This document shows positions 11,394 through 22,504 of a DNA stretch of 64,000 bases, piece by piece. This stretch comes from Charina bottae (taxonomy: Eukaryota; Chordata; Lepidosauria; Squamata; Charinaidae): positions 1,278,501-1,342,500 of the forward strand of contig JALMGJ010000063.1 of NCBI GenBank assembly GCA_023362775.1. Direction: 5' to 3'. The position numbers and the translations under genes are program-made. Below the pieces are notes generated by a model, which saw only the letters and a program-made list of their open reading frames with translations, was not told the DNA's origin and did not search any database. The stretch's first letter is position 1. Each line of letters starts with the position of its first letter.

Positions 11394-13320
11394 AATTGGA
11401 TTTTCCTCTTAAGAACAGCTCCTTAGCAATGTCAGCCTCTTTGGTTAAAAGCATTGCAAAAACTATTGAAAGGCCCCACTTCAGTTCTCAATTTCAGGGA
11501 AGCCTCCTCCTCCCCCCCCCCGCTATAAACAATTTTTTAAAAAAGTGGACAGTGACATGATCAAGTGTAATTGTTTAAATTATTTCTGAAACTTGTGTAT
11601 TGCTTTGTCATCTCCACACACCCCTCCCCCATTTCTTGGCAAACAAATAATTCCTTTGCCCTGATAATCCTCTCTTTTTGCCAGAGGCAAGTTGCAGATG
11701 TTTGCTTTTGTTCCAGCATGGAATTTGCTTAAGATGCCCAGTTGCAGTCTGGCATTTTCATCCAGTCATTAGGTCCACAGAGGCAGGTGGTTAATAAATA
11801 AACTTCCTATCCAATGAACTGAAAATGAGATTTTTGGCATCCAATTAATCTTTTACAGCTTGTCCTTATGATGTAGGATAGTTCACACCCAATCTGATTT
11901 GTAGCTGCAAGTTGTATTACATACTACATTAGCACTTGTGGATGATAACCAGCAGGCATGTAGTTATTATTGGCTATTTTTCTGCTACATCCCTTTAAAG
12001 GCCGCCTCATGTGCACTTTTGGGGCAGCCACTAGATCAGTTCTGGATGGGCCAACCCCATGACATCAGGTTGTTTCAGTGACTGAGTTGCTATTTTTCTT
12101 CTGAAAATTGAGCAAAGCTGGGCCTTATTTTTGCAATGCTGGGGCTTCTGAATGGTCTATTTTTTAAAATTGGCTGGGCCCTGGCTTCCCCATCCTCCCA
12201 GCTGATAGGCACACACAGGGCAAGGCTGAGCACCACTGCCATCGCTGCAAGTATGCTATGGAAGCACCACAGGCAATCTTACTGGTGACCCTCATCTTAA
12301 TTCTTCTCATCAGTTTTGTAATCCATGTTCAAAGAAGCAAACTGCCCAGCTTGATTTTCCCTACTTAGATAAACATCTTTTACAGTATCTTTGAACCAGA
12401 CCTTAATATTTCTAGTTGGTTTCAGGATCTTTGCAAAAAAAGAAAAACCATTGCTCCATTTGCTCTACTTTTAGGAGCTGAAGACATTGAACTCTTGCTT
12501 CACCTTGCCTTCCAGCCTCTGGGCATCTTAATGTTCCACCACCCATACGCACATGAAAGCTCTGCCCTACAAGTTAGAACCAGGATTAGATCTATCATGA
12601 AAAGTGCTTTACTGCAAAAATGTTGTCCAGCTGTCTTTCTAGTATCACAGCTAATTGAGGTTTTCTAACAGAAATAATGGATGGTGCCTTAACAGCAGGG
12701 TGGCTTCCCCAAAGCATCTTTCTTCTTCTTTTAAGTGGAGTGGAAGAGTTTTTATTATTTCAGGATCTGTGGCAGGTAGGTGGAGGGGCAGGTCACTGTT
12801 TAATACCACTTCTTTAATGTTCTCCTATTATAGAACTGGAGGGATCAGTTGGCATGGTGTACATGGGGGGAGGTTCTAAAGAGACAATATAGCAGTAGCC
12901 GCATTGTGACTGAAAGTCCACCCCTTTGTACATGTGTGTGATGTCAATGAGTAGATAAAAGGGGCAGCGTTTAGATCAAAACGCTGCAACCACCATCTTG
13001 GTGGTTCTATCCATCTACCTGCTCTTGGTATTTCCTGCATGTTATTAGTGTTCACAGCCAGCAGATGTGAAGATAATCAGAAGTCAATTTCAGATTGGTT
13101 TGTAAGGAATTGGGAAGTGGAAATGAAGTGAAAACTCTGCAATGTGGAAGCATGCCGAGTTATATCCTGCACGAAAGAACAGGATAAAACAATCTTCATG
13201 ATGTGTACAATTATTCACACTAATGATATTCCCAACCTTAGAAATTAACTAGAAATGAACAGAATTTGGTATTCTGATAAAGTACACCAGAATTCCAGAT
13301 TGGGCAAATTATTTTTCTTT
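11394..13320. other. No gene recognised; short hairpin near 12970
   Basis: The sequence is unique-looking. The only structure seen is a short perfect hairpin, GCAGCGTTT-AGATC-AAAACGCTGC, near 12965-12989, next to CACCATCTTGGTGG. Confidence 0.45.
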
Positions 13321-13336
13321 CCTCTCCTGTTGTTGT

Positions 13337-15065
13337 TTATTCGTTCAGTCGCTTCCGACTCTTCGTGACTTCATGGACCAGCCCACGCCAGAGCTTCCTG
13401 TCAGCCGTCACCATCCCCAGCTCCCCCATGGTCGAGTCCGTCACCTCCAGAATATCATCCATCCATCTTGCCCTTGGTCGGCCCCTCTTCCTTTTGCCTT
13501 CCACTTTCCCTAGCATCAGCATCTTCTCCAGGGTATCCTGTCTTCTCATTATGTGGCCAAAGTACTTCAGTTTTGCCTTTAATATCATTCCCTCAAGTGA
13601 GCAGTCTGGCTTTATTTCCTGGAGTATGGACTGGTTTGATCTTCTTGCAGTCCAAGGCACTCTCAGAATTTTCCTCCAACACCACAGTTCAAAAGCATCT
13701 ATCTTCCTTCACTCAGCTTTTCTTATGGTCCAGCTTTCGCAGCCATAGGTTACTACAGGGAATACCATTGCTTTGACTATGCAGATCTTTGTTGTCAGTG
13801 TGATGTCTCTGCTCTTAACTATTTTATCAAGATTTGTCATTGCTCTCCTTAGAAGAAGTAGACTGTCTTCTGATTTCCTGGCTGCAGTCAGCGTCTGCAG
13901 TAATCTTTGCACCTAGAAATACAAAGTCTGTCACTGCCTCCACTTATTCTCTATTTGCCAGTCATCAATCAAGGTCGTTGCCATAATCTTGGTTTTTTTG
14001 AGGTTTAACTGCAACCCAGCTTTTGCACTTTCTTCTTTCACCTTCGTCAGAAGGCTCCTCAGCTCCTCCTCGCTTTCAGCCATCAAAGTGGTATCATCTA
14101 CTTATCTGACATTGTTAATGTTTCTTCCAGTGATTTTAACTCCAGCCTTGGATTCATCAAGTCCAGCACGTCGCATGATGTGTTCTTCATACAGGTTGAA
14201 TAGGTAGGGTGAGAGTATACAGCCCTGTCGTACTCCTTTCCCAATCTTAAACCAGTCCGTTGTTCCTTGATCTGTTCTTACCGTTGCTACTTGGTCATTA
14301 CACAGGTTCCTCAGGAGGCAGACAAGATGGCTTGGTGTCCCCATACCACCAAGAACTTGCCACAATTTGTTATGATCCACACAGTCAAAGGCTTTAGAAT
14401 AGTCAATAAAACAGAAATAGATGTTTTTCTGAAACTCCCTGCCTTTCTCCATTATCCAGCGGATATTGGCAATTTGGTCTCTAGTTCTTCCGCCTTTTCT
14501 AAACGCAGCTTGTACTTCTGGCAATTCTCGCTCCATGAATTGCTGGAGTCTACCTTGCAAGATCTTGAGCATTACCTTACTGGCATGTGAAATAAGTGCC
14601 ACTGTTTGATAGTTTGAACATTCTTTAGTGCTTCCCTTTTTTGGTATGGGGATATAAGTTGATTTTTTCCAATCTGATGGCCATTCTTGTGTTTTCCAAA
14701 TTTGCTGGCATATGGCATGCATCACCTTGACAGCATCATCTTGCAAGATTTTAAACAGTTCAGCTGGGATACTGTCATCTCCTGCTGCCTTGTTATTAGC
14801 AATGCTTCTTAAGGCCCAATCGACCTCACTCTTCAGGATGTCTGGCTCTGACTCAGTGACCATCAAAGTTATCCCCGATATGATTATCCTTCCTGTACAG
14901 ATCTTCCGTATATTCTTGCCACCTTTTCTTGATCTCTTCTGCTTCTGTTAGATCCTTGCCATCTTTGTTTTTGATCATACCCATTTTTGCATGGAATTTA
15001 CCTCCGATGTTTCTAATTTTCTGGAAGAGGTCTCTTGTCCTTCCTATTCTATTATCTTCTTCCAC
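13337..15065 (-). pseudogene. BovB reverse transcriptase, degraded (copy A)
   Basis: Minus-strand fragments cover the connecting region (14853-15065), the reverse transcriptase palm (14102-14866) and the C-terminal part (13709-13912; 13337-13660). The palm shows FIDYSKAFDCVDHNKLW and GVRQGCILSPYLFNLY. Translation of the palm frame stops at 14102-14104 where the catalytic YADD box should begin: the tyrosine codon is now TAA and the rest reads VDD. Further frameshifts separate the C-terminal pieces, which carry GCESWTIRKAE and EVTKSRKRLNE. The intact enzyme would reverse-transcribe the LINE RNA at a nicked target. This copy is dead. Confidence 0.93.
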
Positions 15066-15548
15066 TTCTGCACATTGCTTGTTTAAAAATAATTCCTTAT
15101 CTCTTCTGGCTAACCTCTGGAATTTTGCATTTAATTGGGCATATCTCCCCCTATGACTGTTGCCTTTTGCTTTCCTTCTTTCTTGGGCTACTTCTTTTTT
15201 TTATATATATACATTTTATTAAGGTTTTAAAATACATAGTTAAAAGTTAGAATCAGGAAAAGAAATAGAAATACAAAATAAAGAAAAAGAAAAGAAAAAG
15301 TGTAGTAAAGTAAGAAAAAGGAAAAGATATGAAAAATAGGTAACTTCCAATCTATCTCTGGTCATATAATAAAATCTATCTTAAATGCTGGTTTTTAATA
15401 CAATAGATAGAAATAATTCTTTGTCTAATATATTCTATTATATTTAATCTACTCTTCAAATCTTCATGTAAGCTTCGCCCCTCCTGCATTTCACAAATAA
15501 CCATCAATAGTTTCTAGTCTTTAAGATATTTAATTTATTATTGTTAAT

Positions 15549-15784
15549 AATCATTATGAGGTTGTGCGGATCCAGAATTGGCCTTTATAGCCACTTACGG
15601 ATCCACTGTTAAAGTTTTACCTTTGGAAGACAATCTTACTCGGCTACGAGTGATCACCAATGATTGTATTTTTATAATTATTTATAAGATAGTTTTTAAA
15701 TTTTTATGTGTGTAAACCGCCCAGAGTCCCCTTTGGGGGAGATGGTGAGGTAGTAGAAATTAAAGTACAAATAAATAAATAAAT
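15549..15784 (+). mobile_element. L2/CR1-type LINE or SINE 3' tail
   Basis: The segment ends GTAAACCGCCCAGAGTCCCC and then (AAAT)n, the characteristic end of squamate L2-like LINEs and the SINEs that borrow them. Just upstream is GGAAGACAATCTTACTCGGC, a common phrase in this tail. ATTGTTAAT (15540-15548) and ATTGATAAT (15785-15793) may be the target duplication. It sits inside the L1 that sits inside BovB copy A. Confidence 0.7.
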
Positions 15785-16098
15785 ATTGATAATTTGAATT
15801 TCTTTCAATAAACATGTCAATTTATCATTTTCAATTTTAACATCCACTCCTGTACTATTGGTAAAGTCTGAGTTTTCCAGAGTTGTGCATAAAGAAATCT
15901 TACTGCTGTTGTCATATATTGTATAATTCTAACAGAATATTTTTCTATTTGTAAATCCGATATTCCCAACAGGAATGTTCTGGTTTAAACGGGTTCTGTA
16001 TTTGTGATATACTTTGCATCAACATATGTATTTAAGTCCAAAATTTCTTTGCAATTTTACATGTCCACCACATATTATACTACGACCCCTCTTATTTA

Positions 16099-16356
16099 TT
16101 ACATTTCCAACAGATGGTAGAAACAGTCCCATATTTTTCTTTTCCTTAGTATTCTTAGAGGAATTTCTTTTAATACAATTATTCTCTTTCCTGCTATATT
16201 CAGTCCACTGTTATAGTATTTTTTCAAAGTTTGGTCCCTTATAACTTTTCTCACAAACCGTATCAATATATCTCTTGGCACTTTTTTTTCTCTAACATAA
16301 CATAGGTTAACTCCAAAGATTTTATCTATTTCAAGGTCAAGATCTTGTTCTTTCAT
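16099..16356 (-). pseudogene. L1 ORF1 protein fragment
   Basis: The 85-codon frame reads KIFGVNLCYVREKKVPRDIL, then IRFVRKVIRDQTLKKYYN and IIVLKEIPLRILRKRK. The pattern P-R-D-I-L-I-R-F and the later LRILRKRK segment match the RRM/C-terminal part of L1 ORF1p, the RNA-binding chaperone of the LINE ribonucleoprotein. The ORF1 frame continues upstream to about 16540 but is broken by a TAA. It stops right where ORF2-like C-terminal sequence begins, so the deletion joint is near 16095. Confidence 0.75.
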
Positions 16357-16581
16357 CTCTAATATCTTAACTAGAGCAGATACAATAGTTTCCCTTGTAT
16401 TTTCATTTTCATCTTGTTATTCTGGTTTCTCCCTCATTTCTGTTGGTGCAATTAAATCTATATATTGATTTCGATCAATATCTTTGATATCTACTTCTGA
16501 CTTAATTTCAAATGTTTGTATTTTTCCTTGTGTATCCAAATTGTCAACAACTTGGGCTACTTCTAGTGTCTCAGCAGACAG

Positions 16582-16863
16582 CTATCTTGACTTCTTGGTT
16601 TTCTTTTTCTTTGGGATGTTTTTTGTTGCCACCTCCTGAACAATGTTGCGAACTTCTGTCCATAGCTCTTCCGGGACCCTATCTACTAAATCTAGTCCCT
16701 TAAATCTATTCTTCACTTCCACTGCATATTCCTTAGGAATGTTAGTGAGCTCATATCTAACTGATCTGTGGGTCTTCCCTATTCTCTTTAGTCTGATTCT
16801 AAATTGTGCAATAAGAAGTTCGTGATCTGAACTACAGTCAGCTCCAGGTCTTGTTTTTACCAA
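16582..16863 (-). pseudogene. BovB endonuclease C-terminus and linker (copy A)
   Basis: The frame reads VKTRPGADCSSDHELLIAQF and continues to KKKKTKKSR, matching residues about 290-380 of the copy B protein. It includes the SDH motif that closes the AP-endonuclease fold (exonuclease-endonuclease-phosphatase family). It belongs to copy A, interrupted downstream by the L1 and upstream by the hAT insertion. Confidence 0.9.
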
Positions 16864-17282
16864 CTGTATAGATGTCCACCATCTTTGGCTACAAAGGATG
16901 TAGTCAATCTGATTTCAGTGTCGACCATCTGGTGAAGTCCATGTATAAAGTCGTCTTTTAGGTTGCTGGAAGAGAGTGTTTGTTATGCACAGTGAATTGT
17001 CTTGGCAAAATTCTATCAGCTTATGTCCCGCTTCATTTTGTTCTCCTAGACCAAGGGTCGGAAATGGCTCTTTGGCCCCTCGGCTCTGGCTCTCTCTCTC
17101 TCTGTCTGCCGCCCGACATCCGGAAAGCCGGTCTACGGAAGCAGCGCGAACCCTGGGGAAGAAACAGATGCTGATTGGTGGAGGCTCAGAAGGAAGGACG
17201 CCTCCACCAATCAGCGCGCGCCAAAGGGGAGCAGAGAGGCGGGCTGAGCAAGGTGAAGCCCGATTGGCCCTGCTTCCCAGAG

Positions 17283-17376
17283 GCGCGAAAAAAAGACCGG
17301 CGCGGGGCCTCGCTCAGCTGCGCGAGGAAGCGCTCCAAAAAGACCGGCGTGGGGCCTCGCTCAGCTGCGCTGGGCT
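17283..17376 (+). repeat. Two tandem ~47-bp GC-rich units, also at 17851-17955
   Basis: Each unit reads roughly AAAAGACCGGCGCGGGGCCT, then CGCTCAGCTGCGCG and GGAAGCGCTCC. Two units lie here and the same sequence returns at about 17880-17955. There an upstream inverted piece (GGTCTTTTTGGAGCGC, 17849-17864) can pair with GCGCTCCAAAAAGACC (17900-17915) to form a hairpin. Confidence 0.8.
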
Positions 17377-18171
17377 GTTGCCCCGCTCCAGTTCTCGGCC
17401 CTGACCACCCGCCTGGGGCTGCTGGGAGATGTGGTTCAGCCGCTTCTGGAGAGCTGCGGCTTCGCCAACCGCGCCCTCCGGCGCGCCCGGCAGGTGGCTG
17501 CCCACCATTTGCTAAAATGCCTCCAGTGAAGACGACCTCCCCCCGCGCGCCTGCAGCAATGCGGGCAAAAGGGGAGCGGGCGTGTGTGTGTGTGCAAAAG
17601 GGTTGAGGAGGTGTAGAGGTGTGCGTGCGCGTGCAAAAGAGCTGAGAAGGGCTCCCCTCTCCCCGCCACGCTTGCAAGGTCTCGCCTACCACTTCTCCCC
17701 AGGGCGTCTGCAAAGAGGCGCGCCACTCGCCCCACGCCCATCGCTGCAAAGGGCATCTCCCCCGCCGTTTACCCGGACATTCAGGCGCCACAGCAAGAGC
17801 GGTGGGGGGGCTCTGCATCCGGAGGCCCGGCTGCACGCTCCCCACCGGAGGTCTTTTTGGAGCGCATTTCCACAGCCCAGCGCTCAGCTGCGCGCGGAAG
17901 CGCTCCAAAAAGACCGGCGCGGGGCCTCGCTCAGCTGCACGTGGAAGCGCTCCAGGTCCGGCGGCTCGTCCAGCTTCACAGCCCAGCGCCAGCGCGCCCG
18001 GACCGGCTCAGAGACGCGCGCCGCCAGCAGCGCCTCCGCCTTGGCCAGCCTGCGCGCCTTGGAGAGCTGGGGTGCAGCGGGATGGGAGTGTCGCCGGCGG
18101 CCCGCGAGGACTGGCCATGGAAGGTGAGCGAGGGCCGGGGCGGCCGGCCAAGCGCAGCGCAGCCCTGTACC

Positions 18172-18250
18172 TTACCCTTCCACGCGATTGGCTCCTGCCC
18201 GCAAACCCTGCCCCCTTCCACGCGATTGGCCCCTGCCCGCAAACCCCGCC
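18172..18250 (-). repeat. 36-bp GC-box/CCAAT-box tandem units inside hAT
   Basis: Two units read on the minus strand as GGGCGGGGTTTGCGGGCAGG followed by GGCCAATCGCGTGG. Each joins a GC box (GGGCGGGG) with a CCAAT box (CCAATC). The same unit occurs twice in the hAT at 30997-31208 and about four to six times in the hAT at 42331-42649. Confidence 0.82.
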
Positions 18251-18576
18251 CCCTGGCTCTCGAGCATTTCAAAATGTGCACGAGCATGTCAAAATGGCTC
18301 CCGGCATAAAAAGTTTGCCGACCCCTGTCCTAGACCATTCTTGCCTGTAATTCCAGGTGTTGTTTGACTACCCACCTTAGCATTCCAGTCTCCTGTAATG
18401 AAAATAACATCTTTTTTTGGTGTATATATCCAGTAGGTGCTGCAGATCCTCATAGAACTGATCTACTTCTGCTTCTTCAGCATCTGTGGTTGGGATGTAT
18501 ATTTGGATCACTGTGATGTTAAATGGCTTACCCCGAATTCGAATTAAGATCATTCTATCATTCCCCCCCCTCTCCT

Positions 18577-19990
18577 ACTTGGGTTATAATCACAGAGGAA
18601 AAAGAGCTCTCACAGATTTCCTCATTTAGCTGCAGCAGGGAGGTTGGAAAAATGGAAGGAACCATGGGGAAGTTATACTTCCCTTGGCACCTGGAAAAAA
18701 AAGGATACAAATATATCTTTCTTCTTGTCAATATCAGTGTTTGAACAGAAGCAGCTGTGACTGCTATTACAGTATCAGGGAAGTAGGGTTCAAACCCCAT
18801 TTTTAAGCTATTTCTCCAGTTTGGGGGAGGGACATGAAATACAGCTCATTCATGTTCAGTTCTGAATGTATACCTCCTCTTGCACCACTTGATAATTCAC
18901 ACTTATGTTAAGGCCAAGTAAATCTGGTGCCTAAATGATCCTCTGGCTTGCTCAGGAAACAGATATGAAAATGTTGAATTCCTTTAAAAGGGGTAATGGC
19001 CAGCTTCAAGGTGTAGCACACTCTCTCCCTCCCTTGACCCAGAGATCTGCCAGAAAAGTGAACAGGATTAAATCATTATTCATTTTTGAAAGGCTGGTGT
19101 GAGTGAGTCATCTGTAAAAATGGTACTTAACTAGACATCACACATGAGCCAGAAGTGTTCTTAAACTATCCATCATTTTTTGGAAGTGAGATGTTTCTGA
19201 AAGGTGTCTGCTGAGGCTGCCATGAAAACAGTGAAGCCTTACATTTGTTTGGATACCTGTTGAATTTTTGTAATGGGGGAATGTCAGTTTAGAGGTATTA
19301 ACCAGTAGTATAACTGTGTTTCTTTTATTCTATTTCTATATAAGGTCTTATTAAGGTTCTGGGTTTTATATTCTGTACTTTGATATGGCCTAATGGCTAA
19401 TCAATAATAAACTAATACCTAATACTAGTACTGTAACTGGGATCTTCATAGATAGGGAAGTATTTTCCTTTCTACCTTGAAGATGCCATAATGAAGAACA
19501 TGGTAATTGGGGTGTGATATGGTAAGAATCAAAAGCTTCAGTCTTTCTTAAGTCCTTAAACTCCCAGCTATGTTTCATCTTCTACATCCTTAGCAGAATG
19601 TAGGAGTCAGGGTTTGACTCTGAGCCTCACTAGCATGAACTGGAATGTGTTGTTAATTTGGGGAGGATTTGTTTTTAACGGCTAGCGTTTTAAATATGAT
19701 TTTTCCTTTAACTTCCTATGTTAGCAGCTTTGAGCTCTATTTATAGTAGAAAGCTATAAAGTTAATATGGGGAGGGGGAAGGATTTGTTAGTACTGATCT
19801 TTATAACATGTAGTTGGACCCACTCAATTAATAAGCACCTCCCCTTCTGTTTGAGAAGAACATTTGAGCAAAGAGGACATAATCGTAATTGGTTTGTTTT
19901 CTTAGTTCAGATGAAGTTTATGACCTCAACAAAGTTTACAACTGGATTATAAAGACTTCAAGGAACTACATTTCATGTGTTTTCTCAGTA
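18577..19990. other. No gene or repeat recognised
   Basis: The sequence is unique-looking, with short ORFs only. Confidence 0.45.
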
Positions 19991-19994
19991 CAAT

Positions 19995-20090
19995 ATGGCT
20001 TCGTCTGATAACACCAGGTGGTTCAGCACGAAGTAATGCCTTCTCTGCACTATGCAACTTTGTTGTGTCTGGATTTTGATTCAGTCAGGG
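19995..20090 (+). repeat. Small L2 LINE C-terminal remnant
   Basis: GGTGGTTCAGCACGAAGTAA translates to GGSARSNAFSALCNFV, similar to the conserved ARSNAFSVVAPxLWN motif at the C-terminal end of L2-type ORF2 (compare 44655-44800). Both ends are lost. Confidence 0.5.
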
Positions 20091-20099
20091 GAAACCTTG

Positions 20100-20845
20100 A
20101 AGTTTCCATATCCACAGAAGGAAAGGAAGGTTGTAACCTGCCAACATTTCTTCCTATTATGTCAAGGCATCACAGAGTTTAATCTCTATTTCCACCTCCC
20201 TCCAATCTTGCTTTAATCCCCAGGTAAATGTTAGGCAGACAGCATCTCTGCTTTGTCCATTAAAAAACTGACTGAATTTGAAAAGCTTGCAAAGTGCACG
20301 GGAGGCGGGGGGGGGGGGGGGCTTCAAAGTGCTGTTTAGCTGTTGAGAATCTACCATTTTGCCCAAGGGGTATGAGGGAAGTCTGGTTGGCCTCCATTCA
20401 TTACTAAGCAGCTACTCCAGACGTTTCACTGGTGACTATTTTGTTATCTCTGGCCAAAGCCTGGAAAGCAAACAAGGGGAGGAGGAGGGCCGTGTAAATT
20501 AGGCACGGAGGTTTGAACTCTGTGGGATTTCCTCCTTACCAAAACTTTGCATGCATGAACAGGAGTTGCTGAATGAAGTCATTGTGCTGAGACCCTGTGT
20601 AGGAAGGCAAACGTTTTTTTCCTTCCCAAACTCTGATGATTAACACCTAGGACTTCATTTGAACATCAAACTCTTGTATTCCTGCAAAAGGGAAACTCTC
20701 TCCTTAATCAGGCAAACTGTATTTGAGGTCATGTTATATTAAGAGATGAAGAGCATTACGGGTTCCTTGTTTCCAGAGCAGTAAGAAATTCCCGAGGTAA
20801 TAAACAACACTGTCCTTTGAAAAGTAGCAAATAAACCATTATAAA
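20100..20845. other. No gene recognised; poly-G run at about 20305-20320
   Basis: The stretch holds a long G run (GGGAGGCGGGGGGGGGGGGG) inside otherwise unique sequence. The part 20480-20830 is repeat-free and may be conserved non-coding DNA, but nothing here proves it. Confidence 0.4.
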
Positions 20846-21020
20846 GACCTGATCTCAAAAGGTTAACAAGTCAGACCTGGTTAGTTATTGGATGGGAGAC
20901 CCTCAGGGCTATAATTAGACTAGGAAGTCAAAAAATCATCCTGGAAAAAGGTGAGAGTGAACTTCCACATGGTTGCCAAGAAATCTATTATGGACCTGTC
21001 CATAAAGTCACCACTGGCCA
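20846..21020 (+). mobile_element. 5S-rRNA-derived SINE, copy 1
   Basis: GACCTGATCTC followed by AGTCAGACCTGGTTAGTTAT and TGGATGGGAGACCCTCAGGG matches the 3' half of 5S rRNA (CCTGGTTAGTACTTGGATGGGAGACC). The remainder (ATCCTGGAAAAAGGTGAGAG; GTCCATAAAGTCACCACTGG) is the body seen in squamate 5S SINEs. It is diverged and lacks the 5' half of the 5S part, so it is not a working 5S gene. Confidence 0.78.
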
Positions 21021-22234
21021 AGCTCAACACAAAGATGACTTGATTTGTTTTACAGAAGACACCTTGTACTTACTGCCAAATACTGACACAGCTGCCTCTC
21101 TGGAAATTGTTTGCAAGACAGGTAACTATATTGTTTCTCTTTACTACCAGTGGGCTTCTGTACTTCTATTTTGATTGAATCTTGAACCAAATGAAGCTGA
21201 TTTGGGACAGTTTCAGGACCAAGCAGGATTCCTGTAATGTAGACGGAATCGGAATATGACTGTAGATACAATGAACATGAGGAAACAGAGAAGGAGGGAA
21301 GAGGCAGCGGTTCTCACTGTAGCCTTAGCTTCAAGTCTGTTCTCAGTCAATGATTTTAGAAAAGCTGTCCAATCATAGTTCATTGGGTGGTGGATAGTGA
21401 AGTAACGTATAAGAAGACTATTGTCACATTTAGTGGGGTATCATGTTTTCTGTATATGTGCTTGTTGTAAAGCCAGCCTGCCTTTACAGTACTTCAGACT
21501 GTCAACTGTATGTTATATTGGCTGCAAACATTCTAATCAACATCTTCTGTACCTCAAGCAAGATCTTTCTGAGTGAGGCATGGACCCAAGTGTAAACAGT
21601 AGTCCTAGATCCTTCCTCTCTGTAGACAAAAAAGTTTGTCCTTGAAAATCTAAGCCAGAAGCTGGATACCAGGGCAGGAAAAATAGCTAAGGCAATATTG
21701 CTCCTGAGCCTCTAATTACAGGTTGCATTGCTACAAGGATCTGGGGTCTCCAAGAAAATTCCCCCCGCCTCCCTGGTTAGAAATCTCTTTGTATCTAAGG
21801 AATAAGAAAAAGTTGTTAGAAATCTACATCAGGATTTTATGTTTTATTTGTACGTATCAGAGTCTCTGGTGATTTGTTTTCTTTGGGCAAGCTCATTTAT
21901 TGTATGTTTGATGTATCTTGGGATCTCTGCGCAACAGATTTTCCTACATTGTGAGCCCATCTTGTGATCTGCCCCAAGTTTACATTCTTCTTTGTAGCTT
22001 TCTATGGGAGATTCTATTAAGACATTGTCGGTGCTTTTAACAGTAGTGTACAGTACTATATGGTTATTTCTGCCATCATTCATTGCTTTCGTATTCTCAC
22101 TTTTCTTTTCTTTTTAAAATAACCATTGATTCTATTTATATCTCATGATAGTGATCAGTCTCCCGAAGGGAGGAGGAGGATATTTCCTATGTCATATGTC
22201 TAAATTTTACAGGTTTAGGAGGTAGTATTATAGA
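21021..22234. other. No gene recognised
   Basis: Several ORFs of 70-79 codons occur without recognisable motifs. No repeat family stands out. Confidence 0.45.
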
Positions 22235-22241
22235 ATAATAC

Positions 22242-22332
<91 letters not shown>

Positions 22333-22356
22333 ATATATATATATATATATATATAA
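22235..22356. repeat. (TA)n microsatellite
   Basis: About 120 bp are almost pure TA, with interspersed TAATA interruptions that make it self-complementary. It ends where the truncated SINE starts. Confidence 0.95.
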
Positions 22357-22504
22357 TAAACAGCGTTCCACGCGCGTCATGCCGGCCACATGACCGTGGA
22401 AGCATCTTTGGACAATGCTGGCTCTTCGGCTAACAAACGGAGATGAGCACCGGCCCCTAGAGTCGGACACGACTGCACAAATGTGCGGGGGGAACCTTTA
22501 CCTT
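22357..22504 (+). mobile_element. Type I SINE, 5' truncated
   Basis: The segment carries the body (GGCCACATGACCGTGGAAGC), CTCTTCGGCTAACAAACGGA and the tail AGTCGGACACGACTGCACAA to CCTTTACCTT. The tRNA-like head is missing; the (TA)n tract replaces it. Loss of the 5' end is typical of incomplete target-primed reverse transcription. Confidence 0.9.

Larger units (their letters stand above)
15196..16550 (-). mobile_element. Internally deleted L1 inserted in BovB copy A
   Basis: CTTGGGCTACTTCT is repeated exactly at 15182-15195 and 16551-16564, a 14-bp target duplication from BovB sequence. On the minus strand the insert ends in an A-rich tail (complement of TTTTTTTTATATATATAC). The 5' half encodes L1 ORF1 protein (16099-16356). 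It is followed almost at once by ORF2 C-terminal sequence: the complement of about 16030-16080 reads MWWTCKIAKKFW, and TLPIVQEWMLKLK lies near 15840-15880. The endonuclease and most of the reverse transcriptase are missing. This resembles the HAL1 type of non-autonomous L1, or a simple deletion derivative. Confidence 0.85.
17052..18327. mobile_element. GC-rich hAT-type element inserted in BovB copy A
   Basis: TCCTAGAC is repeated exactly at 17044-17051 and 18328-18335, an 8-bp hAT duplication. The ends are CAAGGGTCGG and the complement of CAGGGGTCGGCAAACTTTTT. The subterminal sequence (GGCTCTTTGGCCCCTCGGCT; AAAATGGCTCCCGGC) is typical of hAT elements of this group. The interior is extremely GC- and CpG-rich, unlike its surroundings. 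It contains inverted CCAAT boxes (GATTGGTGG/CCACCAATC, 17175-17206), tandem units with CTCAGCTGCGCG, a 36-bp promoter-like unit (18172-18250), and ATGGAAGGTGAGCG at 18117-18130, which looks like a start codon followed by a splice donor. No transposase is encoded; overlapping ORFs reflect GC content. Confidence 0.88.
13329..18562 (-). mobile_element. RTE/BovB LINE, copy A, with nested insertions
   Basis: Minus-strand BovB sequence runs in three pieces, 13329-15195, 16551-17051 and 18336-18562, separated by an L1 (15196-16550) and a hAT element (17052-18327). The 3' end is CGAATAAACAACAACAGG-like, as in the other copies. The 5' part is truncated inside the endonuclease region. CCTCTCCT occurs just outside both ends (13321-13328 and 18569-18576), a plausible target duplication. 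By eye it is very similar to copies B and C. It is older than both insertions that split it. Confidence 0.92.

Noticed and set aside
17175..18350. Many overlapping ORFs of 100-240 codons on both strands
   Set aside because: They arise from the very high GC content and tandem units of the hAT insertion. None shows a recognisable domain and they overlap in all frames.
22228..22470. Tyr-Ile repeat frame
   Set aside because: Translation of the (TA)n microsatellite running into a SINE.
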